Below, piece after piece: positions 5,163-13,238 of a DNA stretch of 28,432 nt. Location of the stretch: NCBI GenBank assembly GCA_913064925.1, contig CAJYBN010000004.1, forward strand, positions 1-28,432, written 5' to 3'. The stretch comes from an uncultured Peptococcaceae bacterium. GTDB taxonomy: Bacteria > Bacillota > Desulfotomaculia > Desulfotomaculales > Desulfallaceae. The notes below the pieces were generated by a model. The model was not told where the DNA came from, made no database searches, and saw only the letters and a program-made list of their open reading frames with translations. The stretch's first letter is position 1. Every line of letters starts with the position of its first letter. A program made the translations under genes and the position numbers.

Positions 5163-7148
5163 TTGAGGATACCGTTTATATCAGATTGGTTGGAGAAAAG
5201 ATCAACGTTAGCCAACCCCGCCCAGTGGCTTGTTGATGCCCTGACAGGAGGCAGTAAATCCGCCGCCGGGGTAAGTGTAACCGAATCCAAAGCTCTTACG
5301 GCCAGCGGAGTTTATGCCTGTGTCAAAATACTGGCTGAAACAGTTGCTAGCCTGCCGCTTCCAGTTTACCGTCGGCTAAGTCCACGGGGGAAAGAACGGG
5401 CGCCCGATCACCCGTTATACTATATTCTGCATGATGAACCGAACCCCGAAATGACTGCCTTTACTTTTAAAGAAGCCCTTATGGGGCATTTGACATTATG
5501 GGGCAACGCCTATGCGGAAATAGAATGGGGTGCTAATGGCAGGCCGCGTGCACTTTGGCCTTTGCGGCCAGACAATACATGGCCTGAGCGGGACAGCGCA
5601 ACCAAAAAAATAATTTATAAAACAATTATCGACGGTACCACCTATGTTTTGCCGGCCCAAAACGTGCTTCACATTTTGGGATTGAGTGCTGAAGGACTGG
5701 TCGGCTACAGCCCGATCCGCATGGCCCGGGAGGCCATAGGGTTATCACTAGCCGCCGAGGAATTCGGTTCAAGGTTGTTTTCCAACGGCGCTCATCCCGG
5801 TGGCATAATTGAATACCCGAACAAGCTCAGAAAAGAAGCGAGGGAGCAATTTGAAAAGTCAATTAAGGAAGCATACAGTGGGCTAAGCAAAAGCCATCGT
5901 TTAATGGTCCTTGAAGAGGGACTAAAGTATCACCAGGTTGCCATACCCCCAGATGACGCCCAATTCCTTGAAACACGAAAATTTCAGCTAAATGAAATAT
6001 GCAGGATATTTAGGGTGCCGCCTCATATGGTGGGCGATCTGGAAAGAGCGACTTTCTCCAATATCGAGCATCAGAGCCTTGAATTTGTGATGTACACCAT
6101 AAGGCCCTGGCTGGTACGGTGGGAGCAGGCAATTCATTCTAAGCTATTTAGCCGGCAGGAAAGACAAACTTACTTTGCCGAGTTTTTAATAGAAGGACTG
6201 CTCCGGGGTGACGTGCAGGCCAGGTCGCAGTTCTACCGGGAAATGTTCATGATCGGGGCCATGTCACAAAACGACATCCGTGAAAAAGAAAATATGAACC
6301 CCATAGAAGGCGGCGATACTTATTATGTACCACTAAACATGGTACCGGCCGACATGGCCAGGAAGGTCCAGGAACCTACGGAACAAAATAGTAGGCAGGT
6401 GTTTTGGGAACAGCGCAGCATCAAGGTTGCCGACAACCGGCGCCTGCTGGCAAAAAGGTACGAGAAGGTTTTTGAAGATGCAGCCCAGCGCATAGTAAAC
6501 CGGGAGGTTGCTGACATTAAACGGGCGCTGGACAAGCACTTTGCCAGGCGCGACGCCACAAGCTTTAATCAGTGGCTTGAACAGTTCTACCGGGAAGCGC
6601 CGGAATGGATACAACGGGTAATGACGCCCGTTGTTTTTAGTTACGCGGGCATCATCCAGGCCAATATCGCTGACGAATTGGACATAAAGCCGGGCATGAC
6701 CCCAGAGTTAGAAGAGTTTGTACAGACTTACGTGAACACTTTCGCCACCCGGTATGTTGCATCATCTCAGGGTCAAATTAATGCATTGCTGGTCGAGGCC
6801 CTGGATAACAATATAGACCCGGTAGAGAAAGTCGTAAAACGTCTTAAAGAGTGGGAAGAGAAGCGCCCGCGAAAAGTGGCCATGCGGGAAACCATCCAGG
6901 TAGCCGGAGCTGTTGCTCTAAAGGTTTATAAAACCAACGGGGTTACGCGGTTAAAGTGGCGTGCCCGGGGCGACAGCTGCAAGTTCTGTCAAAAGCTTGA
7001 CGGGACGGTTGTCGGCATAGAACAGACCTTTGCGCATGAAGGAAGCGGGGTGGAGGCCGATGGCGAGACTTTAACGCCGCGCGGGAAAGTGATGCACCCA
7101 CCTTTACATGCCGGGTGCGACTGCGTAGTCGTAGCTGTGCAAGATTAG
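5163..7148 (+). CDS. portal protein fused to a MuF-like head morphogenesis domain
   Basis: TTG start at 5163 after AAAGGGGG. Residues about 1-400 are an HK97-family portal, the dodecameric ring through which DNA passes: see ALTASGVYACVKILAETVAS, the GNAYAEI strand, and the late segment IREKENMNPIEGGDTYYVP. Residues about 420-661 are an added helical region ending in a Cys/His cluster, GDSCKFCQ (C606, C609) and HPPLHAGCDC (H645, H649, C652, C654), the signature of the Mu gpF / SPP1 gp7 minor head protein family. In most phages this domain is a separate gene after the portal; here no separate copy exists, and the frame is continuous. At 661 residues the protein is about 1.6 times a usual HK97-type portal. 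Confidence 0.92.
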   Translation: MRIPFISDWLEKRSTLANPAQWLVDALTGGSKSAAGVSVTESKALTASGVYACVKILAETVASLPLPVYRRLSPRGKERAPDHPLYYILHDEPNPEMTAFTFKEALMGHLTLWGNAYAEIEWGANGRPRALWPLRPDNTWPERDSATKKIIYKTIIDGTTYVLPAQNVLHILGLSAEGLVGYSPIRMAREAIGLSLAAEEFGSRLFSNGAHPGGIIEYPNKLRKEAREQFEKSIKEAYSGLSKSHRLMVLEEGLKYHQVAIPPDDAQFLETRKFQLNEICRIFRVPPHMVGDLERATFSNIEHQSLEFVMYTIRPWLVRWEQAIHSKLFSRQERQTYFAEFLIEGLLRGDVQARSQFYREMFMIGAMSQNDIREKENMNPIEGGDTYYVPLNMVPADMARKVQEPTEQNSRQVFWEQRSIKVADNRRLLAKRYEKVFEDAAQRIVNREVADIKRALDKHFARRDATSFNQWLEQFYREAPEWIQRVMTPVVFSYAGIIQANIADELDIKPGMTPELEEFVQTYVNTFATRYVASSQGQINALLVEALDNNIDPVEKVVKRLKEWEEKRPRKVAMRETIQVAGAVALKVYKTNGVTRLKWRARGDSCKFCQKLDGTVVGIEQTFAHEGSGVEADGETLTPRGKVMHPPLHAGCDCVVVAVQD

Positions 7149-7161
7149 GAGGTGGCCAACA

Positions 7162-7794
7162 TTGAAATATGAATTAAGTTTCTTGCCACTGGAAGCATCT
7201 GAAATGCGGGTAGAAACTGAAGAAGGAAAGCCAAAACGCATTGTGGGTTATGCCGCGGTGTTCAACCGTAAAAGCGAAGACTTGGGCGGGTTTGTGGAAA
7301 TCATCCGACCCGGCGCGTTTAGAAAAGCGATAGGCGACGGCGCGGACATAAGAGCGCTATTCAATCATGACCCTAATTACGTTATTGGGCGTACTACAAA
7401 CGGCACTCTCAAGCTTGAAGAAAATCAAACCGGTCTTAAATACGAGGTTACACCGCCGGACACCCAGTGGGCCCGCGATTTGATCACATCTATCGAACGC
7501 GGGGATATTACCGGGTGTTCTTTTAGTTTCCGGGTCGCCAAAGACGGTGAGAAATGGTCTTCCCAGGGAGACTTACAACTGCGTGAACTTATTGACATTG
7601 AAGCAGTTGGTGATGTCGGGCCGGTTACATACCCGGCATATCCGGCCACATCTGTAAGCGTAAGGTCAAAGCAAGAAGTGTTTGAATCTTATACCGCCGA
7701 AGAAGCGCGGGCGCGTTCGGAGGCGGCTAAGATAGAAGCTCGGCGGGCGCTGAAGCTTCGCAAAATGCGGCTGGAGCTTGAAAAAGTAAAATAG
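7162..7794 (+). CDS. HK97-family prohead protease
   Basis: Serine protease that matures the prohead by clipping the major capsid protein. 210 residues from a TTG start at 7162 preceded by AGGAGGTGGCC. The core shows VGYAAVFNR, then LFNHDPNYVIGR with catalytic His69, and GDITGCSFSFRV with catalytic Ser120. The C-terminus is a charged helix (residues about 170-210) usual in this family and likely to act as a scaffold or tag. It lies directly between portal and capsid, the standard order. Confidence 0.95.
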   Translation: MKYELSFLPLEASEMRVETEEGKPKRIVGYAAVFNRKSEDLGGFVEIIRPGAFRKAIGDGADIRALFNHDPNYVIGRTTNGTLKLEENQTGLKYEVTPPDTQWARDLITSIERGDITGCSFSFRVAKDGEKWSSQGDLQLRELIDIEAVGDVGPVTYPAYPATSVSVRSKQEVFESYTAEEARARSEAAKIEARRALKLRKMRLELEKVK

Positions 7795-7808
7795 GAGGAA
7801 TGCAAGGT

Positions 7809-9014
7809 ATGAAAACTGCACTTGAGTTAAGACAAGAGCGTGCAAATATTTGGGAGCAGGCCAAGGCTCTCATTGAAAAAGCGGAAGAAGAAAACCGTGA
7901 TCTAACTGCCGAAGAACAGGAGCAGTACGACCGTATGATGCAGGACATGGAAAGCCTGCGCAAGCGCTATGAGCGCCTTGAAGAACAAGAGCGCTTAGAA
8001 GCTGAAATGCGGCAATCAATTAACGAGCCGCACAAGCCGAACCCGCAAAACCCGAATGAACCCGAAAAACGTGATAGCAACCCTTTGGCAGCTAAAGAGT
8101 ACCGGGAAGCTTTCTGGCAGCAATTCCGCTACGGTAAAAACATCCTTGGCGCTGAGGAAATGCGCTCCTTGAATGTGGGTAGCGACTCCGCTGGCGGATA
8201 CATGGTACCGGACGAGTTTGAGCGTCAATTGATCCAAGGACTGGAAGAGGAAAATATCATGCGTGGCTATGCCACTGTCATCCAAACCTCATCCGGCGAC
8301 CGGTCGATCCCGGTAGTAACTTCGCACGGTCAGGCTTACTGGGCCGGGGAAGAGAAGGACTATAAAGAAAGCGACGACAAATTCGGGCAAAAAACCTTGG
8401 GCGCTCATAAGATTACTGTGTTGATGAAAGTATCGGAAGAGCTGTTAAATGATGCATTCTTTAACCTGGAGAACTACGTCCGGCGTGAATTTGCACGCCG
8501 TGTAGGCGTCAAAGAAGAAGAAGCATTTATTAGCGGTGACGGTGTGGGCAAGCCCAGGGGGATAATCCTTGACGCTGACGTAGGCAAGATTACGGCCGCC
8601 AACAATGCCATAACTGCTGATGAACTGATTGATTTGTTCTACTCTCTCAAGCGCCCGTACCGCATCCGGGCTACCTGGATGTTTAACGATTCCACTGCCA
8701 AGGTGATCCGCAAACTCAAAGACAACGACGGTCAGTACATCTGGCAGCCGGGCTTGCAGGCTGGCCAACCAGACCGCTTGATGGGTCGCCCGATAGCGAT
8801 ATCCTCAGCCATGCCGGAAATTAACGCCGGTGCAAAGGTTATTGCATTTGGTGACCTGTCTTTCTACTGGGTTGCTGACCGCCAGGGGCGCGTTTTTCAG
8901 CGTCTGGGTGAGCTCTATGCTACCAGTGGTCAAGTTGGATTCCGCGCGTACCAGCGCGTGGACGGCGCTTTGATCCTGGCTGAAGCTGTTAAAGTTATGC
9001 AGATGCACGTTTAA
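7809..9014 (+). CDS. major capsid protein, HK97 fold
   Basis: The shell-forming protein, 401 residues from ATG 7809. This start is ten bases after AGGAGG, whereas the in-frame ATG at 7800 lies only one base after it and is unlikely to be used. Residues about 1-75 form a charged coiled coil (the scaffolding delta domain), followed by a Pro/Asn-rich linker (about 76-95) and SDSAGGYMVPDEFERQLI, the usual beginning of the mature HK97 capsid domain after protease cleavage. The remainder contains typical E-loop, P- and A-domain segments such as DRLMGRPIAISSAMPEI. It precedes the structural genes of the head-tail joint. Confidence 0.96.
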   Translation: MKTALELRQERANIWEQAKALIEKAEEENRDLTAEEQEQYDRMMQDMESLRKRYERLEEQERLEAEMRQSINEPHKPNPQNPNEPEKRDSNPLAAKEYREAFWQQFRYGKNILGAEEMRSLNVGSDSAGGYMVPDEFERQLIQGLEEENIMRGYATVIQTSSGDRSIPVVTSHGQAYWAGEEKDYKESDDKFGQKTLGAHKITVLMKVSEELLNDAFFNLENYVRREFARRVGVKEEEAFISGDGVGKPRGIILDADVGKITAANNAITADELIDLFYSLKRPYRIRATWMFNDSTAKVIRKLKDNDGQYIWQPGLQAGQPDRLMGRPIAISSAMPEINAGAKVIAFGDLSFYWVADRQGRVFQRLGELYATSGQVGFRAYQRVDGALILAEAVKVMQMHV

Positions 9015-9059
9015 TTAGCGTGTATCTGCTTTTCCAAATCCTTAGGAGGTAGATAACCA

Positions 9060-9473
9060 ATGATGCGCGATTTGCATAATAACATTAAAGCTGTACGGGC
9101 TATAAGCCCCGTGGTCGTGGCTGACGATACTGCTCAGGTGGGTCAAATTATTGACCGCCAGGGTTTTGAATCCCTGGAATTTGTAATTCTGACTGGGACA
9201 CTGGCTGATGCGGATGCAACCTTTGCTGTTTTAGTGGAGCACGGTGACGCTTCTGATTTATCAGACGCCGATGCCGTGGCCGACAATGATCTCTTGGGTA
9301 CCGAGGCCGACGCGAGCTTTACTGCAGCTGATGATAATGCAGTAAAAAAGATCGGCTACAAAGGGGAGAAGAGGTACGTCCGCCTGACTATAACTCCATC
9401 GGGTAATGCTGCTAACGCGTCGTTGGCGGCCGTGGCCATTCTGAGCCATGCGTTTGATAAGCCCGTGTCTTAA
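9060..9473 (+). CDS. probable head accessory (decoration) protein
   Basis: ATG at 9060 ten bases after AGGAGG (a second ATG follows immediately). The 137-residue protein is small, acidic and beta-rich, with an Asp/Ala-rich middle (ADADATFAVLVEHGDASDLSDA) and a C-terminal KRYVRLTITPSGNAANASLA strand pair. Position right after the capsid gene and its strong ribosome-binding site suggest an abundant virion protein that binds the capsid surface. I know similar unnamed proteins in this slot in Firmicute phages but cannot assign a family, so decoration is inference from position and composition. Confidence 0.7.
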   Translation: MMRDLHNNIKAVRAISPVVVADDTAQVGQIIDRQGFESLEFVILTGTLADADATFAVLVEHGDASDLSDADAVADNDLLGTEADASFTAADDNAVKKIGYKGEKRYVRLTITPSGNAANASLAAVAILSHAFDKPVS

Positions 9474-9496
9474 GTTAAGTGTTGGGAAATAAGTGA

Positions 9497-9520
9497 CGGG
9501 CAGGCAATTTAGCCTGCCCG
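9497..9520 (+). terminator. strong hairpin after the capsid genes
   Basis: CGGGCAGGC (9497-9505) and GCCTGCCCG (9512-9520) form a perfect nine-pair stem with a six-base loop. There is no U-run after it (CCAATATATT follows), so it is more likely an mRNA-stabilising or processing hairpin, keeping the capsid message abundant, or a leaky terminator, than a full stop. Confidence 0.55.
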
Positions 9521-9547
9521 CCAATATATTATTCTGAGGTGCATGCT

Positions 9548-9913
9548 ATGAAAATTAAAATTTTAACCTCGTTGGCTGGCATAAACTTTAGTTATTCCGT
9601 AGGTCAGATTGCTGAAGTTGATGATAAAACGGCAATACACTGGGTTAAAGCGGGCCTGGCTGAGCCTGTGGACGCCAAGCAATTTGAAAATGCTGTAATA
9701 GAGCCGCCTGAAAATGCGGCGTTAAAGGCTGCCAAAGACAAATATCCCAAACATATTGGCGGCGGCTGGTATGAGTTGCCTAATGGCGAAAAGGTAAAGG
9801 GAAAAGATGAAGCACTGGAGGCCATGGCTAAATTAGAAAAAGGCGGGAACGAGGAAGGCGGGGATGTAGATGCCGCTGGAGGCGAACGCCCTGACGACAA
9901 AGGAAACGGTTAA
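9548..9913 (+). CDS. small head-region protein with acidic, Gly-rich tail
   Basis: ATG at 9548 follows GAGGTG at a good distance; an in-frame GTG at 9539 overlaps that site and is rejected. The 121-residue product begins with KIKILTSLAGINFSYSVGQIAEVDDKTAIHWVKAGLAEP, a compact domain seen in small proteins after the capsid in several Firmicute phages. It then has a short GGWYELPNGEKVKG segment and a disordered tail rich in Gly, Glu and Asp. It overlaps the connector gene by 44 bases. Exact role unknown, possibly head completion. Confidence 0.65.
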   Translation: MKIKILTSLAGINFSYSVGQIAEVDDKTAIHWVKAGLAEPVDAKQFENAVIEPPENAALKAAKDKYPKHIGGGWYELPNGEKVKGKDEALEAMAKLEKGGNEEGGDVDAAGGERPDDKGNG

Positions 9914-10469
9914 ATCTTTCTTAAAAATTAATGAAGCTGATACATCTCAGGATATTTTGATAGAAATGTTAATTAACGCTGTATCAAGCAACATAGAAGT
10001 CTATTGTAACCGACGATTTGGTCAAAACCAGTATACCGATGAAGTTTATTCTGGAAACGGTGACATCTACTTGATTTTAAACCAGTTTCCAGTTTTAGAA
10101 GTGGCTGCTGTGAAAATTGATAATGAAGAGGTCACTGATTACGAATTAAAACCTGATAGCGGCATTCTCTTCCGGGAGGCCAGCTGGCCAGAAGGTGAGC
10201 GGAATATTAAGGTAAGCTATAAGGCCGGTTATGTTTTACCTAAGGATGACACAGAGCAATCGCCCCGTACCCTGCCGCACGATCTGGAACTTGCTTGCAT
10301 AATCTGGGTCATGTATTTATTTGAAAGAAAGGATAGCTTTGGTAAGGATAATGAAAGAATTGAAGGGATTAGTTATCAATATTCAAAACAAACGCTTGGT
10401 GTAAATGTGCTTGATGCGCCACCCGAGGTCCTAGCTTTAATAAATCTGCATAGGAAGTTGACTGTATGA
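9870..10469 (+). CDS. head-tail connector protein (gp6/gp15-like adaptor)
   Basis: 199 residues, adaptor that binds under the portal and starts the neck. Evidence: an N-terminal helical part beginning TTKETVKSFLKINEADTSQD, ILIEMLINAVSSNIEVYCNR (helix ending in a conserved-looking Cys-Asn-Arg), then a beta insertion YSGNGDIYLILNQFPVLEVAAVKI with the usual QFP(V/I) motif, and a C-terminal helix region. This order is that of the phage connector family (HK97 gp6, SPP1 gp15, YqbG-like). ATG start at 9870 lies inside the upstream gene with GAGGAAGGCGGGG before it. Base composition is AT-richer than the capsid genes. Confidence 0.85.
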   Translation: MPLEANALTTKETVKSFLKINEADTSQDILIEMLINAVSSNIEVYCNRRFGQNQYTDEVYSGNGDIYLILNQFPVLEVAAVKIDNEEVTDYELKPDSGILFREASWPEGERNIKVSYKAGYVLPKDDTEQSPRTLPHDLELACIIWVMYLFERKDSFGKDNERIEGISYQYSKQTLGVNVLDAPPEVLALINLHRKLTV

Positions 10470-10927
10470 GAGTAAATGATAACAACCGTATACCGAAACT
10501 AATTAAGGTGTTAAAGGAGTTGAGCAAAAAACATGTAGAAATCGGTGTTTTTGGCGATAACAATAGGTGGTTTTTATACATGGTGGCCCGCGTCCATGAA
10601 TTTGGAACCGACATAAAAGTAACGCCCAGAATGAGGGCGTTTTTTGCTTACCAGGGGCATCCTCTGAAAAGCGAAACAAAGAGAATCCATATCCCGGAGC
10701 GGAGTTTTATACGTACAGCTCACGACGAAAACATCAAAGCTCTGGAAAGCTATATGGAAAAACTGCTGGTAGGTGTATTAGAACTTAAAATGTCTGCCGA
10801 TCAGTTTTATGAAAAAGTTGGGGAATGGATGGTTGAAAAAATACAGCAAAAAATTACCGATGTTGGCTTGGTTAAAACGGGGGCACTCCGGGACAGTATT
10901 ACTTACCGGGTGGTTGAGGATAAATGA
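10466..10927 (+). CDS. neck / tail completion protein (HK97 gp10- or Mu gpG-like)
   Basis: 153 residues, ATG at 10466 overlapping the previous stop by four bases. The segments VEIGVFGDN, MVARVHEFGTDIKVTPRMRAFF, IPERSFIRTAHDENI and VKTGALRDSITYRV match the general layout of the virion morphogenesis proteins that join tail to head (gp10 / gpG-like): a glycine-ended strand, a V.EFG motif, a P-R-SF-R motif and a C-terminal T-G-LRDSI motif. It carries inside its coding sequence a hairpin plus T-run (10621-10645) that looks like a terminator. The gene shares an ATGA overlap with the next. Confidence 0.8.
   Translation: MRVNDNNRIPKLIKVLKELSKKHVEIGVFGDNNRWFLYMVARVHEFGTDIKVTPRMRAFFAYQGHPLKSETKRIHIPERSFIRTAHDENIKALESYMEKLLVGVLELKMSADQFYEKVGEWMVEKIQQKITDVGLVKTGALRDSITYRVVEDK
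10621..10645 (+). terminator. terminator-like hairpin inside a coding region
   Basis: AACGCCC (10621-10627) and GGGCGTT (10635-10641) form a perfect seven-pair stem with a seven-base loop, directly followed by a T6 run (10640-10645). It encodes the conserved-looking TPRMRAFF segment, so it may be a coincidence of codon choice, or a true partial terminator setting the ratio of head to tail messages. Confidence 0.35.
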
Positions 10928-11247
10928 AGCTGCCGCGCAAATTTAAGACAATCATTTACAAGATCGAAGAAACCGGCGGTTATTACGCCGACAATGGCAA
11001 GTGGGTTCCTGGCACCCAGCAAGAAGTCCCCGTTGAGGCCGTTGTCATGCCGCTTAATAATGAAGATCTGCAATATGACGAGAACGGTACCTATACTTCC
11101 CTTGATCGAAAAATTTATACCCAGGAGCAGTTTGAGTTGGGTCAGAAAGTAAGGATCGGGAGTGACATATTCAAGATCAACGAGGGTAAGGACTACGGCG
11201 ACTACGCTGGGATCTGGATTTACTTTGCCGTTAGGGCGGGTGATTAA
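10924..11247 (+). CDS. small neck protein, probable head-tail joining
   Basis: 107 residues, ATG sharing an ATGA with the previous stop. Beta-rich: FKTIIYKIEETGGYYADNGKWVPG, then EVPVEAVVMPLNNEDLQYDENGTYTSLDRKIYT and KVRIGSDIFKINEGKDY, a pattern like the head closure proteins (SPP1 gp16-like) in which a beta barrel plugs the connector. The order connector, gp10-like, this gene, terminator fits a neck cluster. Family similarity is only by layout, so the name is tentative. Confidence 0.65.
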   Translation: MKLPRKFKTIIYKIEETGGYYADNGKWVPGTQQEVPVEAVVMPLNNEDLQYDENGTYTSLDRKIYTQEQFELGQKVRIGSDIFKINEGKDYGDYAGIWIYFAVRAGD

Positions 11248-11766
11248 ATGGATTACGCAGCCATAAGGGACTACATAAATACACAATTAAAAGCTTATCT
11301 GAAAATACCAGTCATCATAGGTGACCAGGTGGGAGAAAAGCCTGAATACCCGTTCCTGCGCACCAAGTTCACCATGCCTTTTAACCCGGAATTCCCGGTA
11401 CCTTTGAACGCCCCCGAAACCTTTGAAACGGTACCCAGCCAGGACCCGAACTGGGAGTACGACGTAGAAATTACCCGGCGTACGAACCCGTCAATGTCCC
11501 TGAGCATAACAGCTTACGCCCTGGATGAGGACCAGGCTGTGGAGTTGGCCATCAAGGCACACAACTGGTTTTCGTTTTACGCATACGACGACCTGCGCAG
11601 CGCGGGCATCGTAGTTGCCGGCATCGGCGCTATCCACAACCGGGACACGCTGATTGTCGGAGACTACGAGCGCAGGCAGGGGTTCGACGTAACCCTGCAG
11701 GTGAGGCAGGAGCTTAAGAAGACTGTACCCACCATTGAAGGGGTGGAGTACGACGCGAATTTGTAA
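11248..11766 (+). CDS. neck / tail terminator protein
   Basis: 172 residues beginning MDYAAIRDYINTQLKAYLKIPVIIGDQVGEKPEYPFLRTKF, the typical start of phage neck terminator proteins (LIC_12616 / gp12-like), which cap the tail tube and bind the neck. Supporting parts: EITRRTNPSMSLSITAYALD, a helix (AVELAIKAHNWFSF) and ERRQGFDVTLQVRQE. The ATG at 11248 follows the previous stop without a gap. It lies immediately before the sheath gene, the normal place. Confidence 0.8.
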   Translation: MDYAAIRDYINTQLKAYLKIPVIIGDQVGEKPEYPFLRTKFTMPFNPEFPVPLNAPETFETVPSQDPNWEYDVEITRRTNPSMSLSITAYALDEDQAVELAIKAHNWFSFYAYDDLRSAGIVVAGIGAIHNRDTLIVGDYERRQGFDVTLQVRQELKKTVPTIEGVEYDANL

Positions 11767-11778
11767 AGGAGTGATACC

Positions 11779-12795
11779 ATGCCTAATTACAGCGACGTAA
11801 CTGTCACCATTACGTCCACCAGGCCGGCGGTAACCCAGATAGGCTTCGGGGTGCCGCTTATTTTTAGTACCAGCGGAGCTCATGACTATAAAGAATACAA
11901 CCGGCTGTCCGAAGTTGAAGTTGACTTTGCCCAGGGAACGCCGGAATATGCAATGGCTCAGGCAATTTTTGCCCAGGACCCGGCGCCGGAGAAGATAGCT
12001 ATTTACGGCATCGCTTATGCATCGGGCACGGATCCCGTAACCGATCTTTCTGATGCACTGAATACCCTGGTTAAATCGCACAACGACTGGTATTTCCTGC
12101 TCTGCACTGAGAGCGGAGCAGCTGAAATTGCCGAGCTGGACAGCTGGGTTTCCGGCACAAACAAAATGTTTTTTACCCGCACCACCAACCAGGCAGACCC
12201 GGTAAATTATAATTCCGAGCGCACGGTTATGTTTTTCGGCACCAACGCCGATACCGAGTACCCGGACGCGGCCTGGGTGGGGCGCTGTGCTCCGGAGCCG
12301 GTCGGGCGGATTACCTGGAAATATAAAACCCTGGAAGGTATTTCGACAGAGGCCATTTCCGTTGATGACCTTGAAACGCTGCACGACAACGGCGGCGTCA
12401 CTTACATCAACAAGTTCGGCACGCCGCAAACTTCAGAGGGTATCGCTACCAACGGCAGTTACATCGACGTAACCAGATCCAAGGACTGGATTGTTGCCGA
12501 GATGACCAAGCAGGTGCATGAGTTACTTTTTAGCGTGCCCAAAATCCCGTACACTTTGGACGGTGTCGCGATGGTGGTGGACCGGGTTAAGCGGGTCCTG
12601 GAGCTGGCCGTTGACCAGGGCATTATTGACAAAGACGCCGATGGAAACGGCCTGTGGACCGTTGTACCGCCGTCCCTGGACGAGATCGACGCTGCCAAGA
12701 AGGAGCAAAGGATACTGCCCGGGGTTTATTTCGAAGCCACGCCCACCGGGGCTGTCCATGGTATGGAAATTACCGGCGTAGTGTTCGCCAGCTAA
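11779..12795 (+). CDS. contractile tail sheath protein (DUF3383-like)
   Basis: 338 residues with AAAGGAGTGATACC before the ATG. It forms the outer contractile sheath around the tail tube and shows the phage is a myovirus. Recognised by MPNYSDVTVTITSTRPAVTQIGFGVPLIFS at the N-terminus and the C-terminal sheath domain with VHELLFSVPKIPYTLDG, IDKDADGNGLWTVVPP and a last strand PTGAVHGMEITGVVF. It is shorter than P2 or T4 sheaths, matching the simple sheath type of Mu/Pam3-like and many Clostridial prophages. A 312-residue open frame on the opposite strand is only its shadow. Confidence 0.9.
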   Translation: MPNYSDVTVTITSTRPAVTQIGFGVPLIFSTSGAHDYKEYNRLSEVEVDFAQGTPEYAMAQAIFAQDPAPEKIAIYGIAYASGTDPVTDLSDALNTLVKSHNDWYFLLCTESGAAEIAELDSWVSGTNKMFFTRTTNQADPVNYNSERTVMFFGTNADTEYPDAAWVGRCAPEPVGRITWKYKTLEGISTEAISVDDLETLHDNGGVTYINKFGTPQTSEGIATNGSYIDVTRSKDWIVAEMTKQVHELLFSVPKIPYTLDGVAMVVDRVKRVLELAVDQGIIDKDADGNGLWTVVPPSLDEIDAAKKEQRILPGVYFEATPTGAVHGMEITGVVFAS

Positions 12796-12807
12796 GGAGG
12801 GGTACAG

Positions 12808-13206
12808 ATGGATTACGATCCCAGGAATGTTAAGCTCGTTGTAAACGGGGAAACCGTCACCGGGTATGCTGAGGATACGTTCATCCGGGCCAGCAAAGAT
12901 GAGGATAACTACAGCATTCATGTCGGGGCCCAGGGCGAAGTTACACGGTCCCGTATTGCTCACCCGGTTGGCACGATAACGGTGACGCTGAAATCTACCA
13001 GCCCGTTTAACGCCAAGTTTGCGAAGCTGGCACAGAGCAAGGAATACTTTGCCGCGCACATCACTGACGGAAACACCGGTGCCACCAACGTGGGCGGAAG
13101 CAAATGCTTCTTTTTGAAGCCCGCTGACCGCGAGTGGGGCCGGGAGGAAAGCGAGCGGGAGTGGACGATTAAGGTGCTGGATTACGTGCCGCTGGAGAGT
13201 GAATAA
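12808..13206 (+). CDS. tail tube protein (DUF3277-like)
   Basis: 132 residues, ATG at 12808 after AAGGAGGGGTACAG. It forms the inner tube through which DNA passes. Seen: YDPRNVKLVVNGETVTGYAEDTFI at the N-terminus and VGAQGEVTRSRIAHPVGTITVTLKSTSPFNAKFAKL, the usual strands of the simple tube proteins paired with DUF3383 sheaths. It directly follows the sheath and ends before a strong hairpin, so sheath and tube form the end of a transcription unit. Confidence 0.9.
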   Translation: MDYDPRNVKLVVNGETVTGYAEDTFIRASKDEDNYSIHVGAQGEVTRSRIAHPVGTITVTLKSTSPFNAKFAKLAQSKEYFAAHITDGNTGATNVGGSKCFFLKPADREWGREESEREWTIKVLDYVPLESE

Positions 13207-13207
13207 G

Positions 13208-13238
13208 ATAACCCCCGGGCAATTCGGGGGTTATTTTA
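13208..13238. terminator. bidirectional terminator between tube and lipoprotein genes
   Basis: ATAACCCCCG (13208-13217) and CGGGGGTTAT (13225-13234) form a ten-pair stem with a seven-base loop, followed by TTATTTT on the + strand. The minus-strand lipoprotein gene ends inside the same stem (its TAA is the complement of 13231-13233). It separates the + strand late genes from the convergent minus-strand gene. Confidence 0.8.

Noticed and set aside
9338..9346. CTGATGA-like hammerhead core inside the head accessory gene
   Set aside because: No GAAA partner and no flanking stems at the right distance; it is a coding Ala-Asp-Asp segment.
11491..12429. 312-codon open frame on the minus strand
   Set aside because: It lies wholly over the sheath and terminator genes, has no ribosome-binding site, and its protein has no domain-like pattern; a shadow of GC-rich coding.
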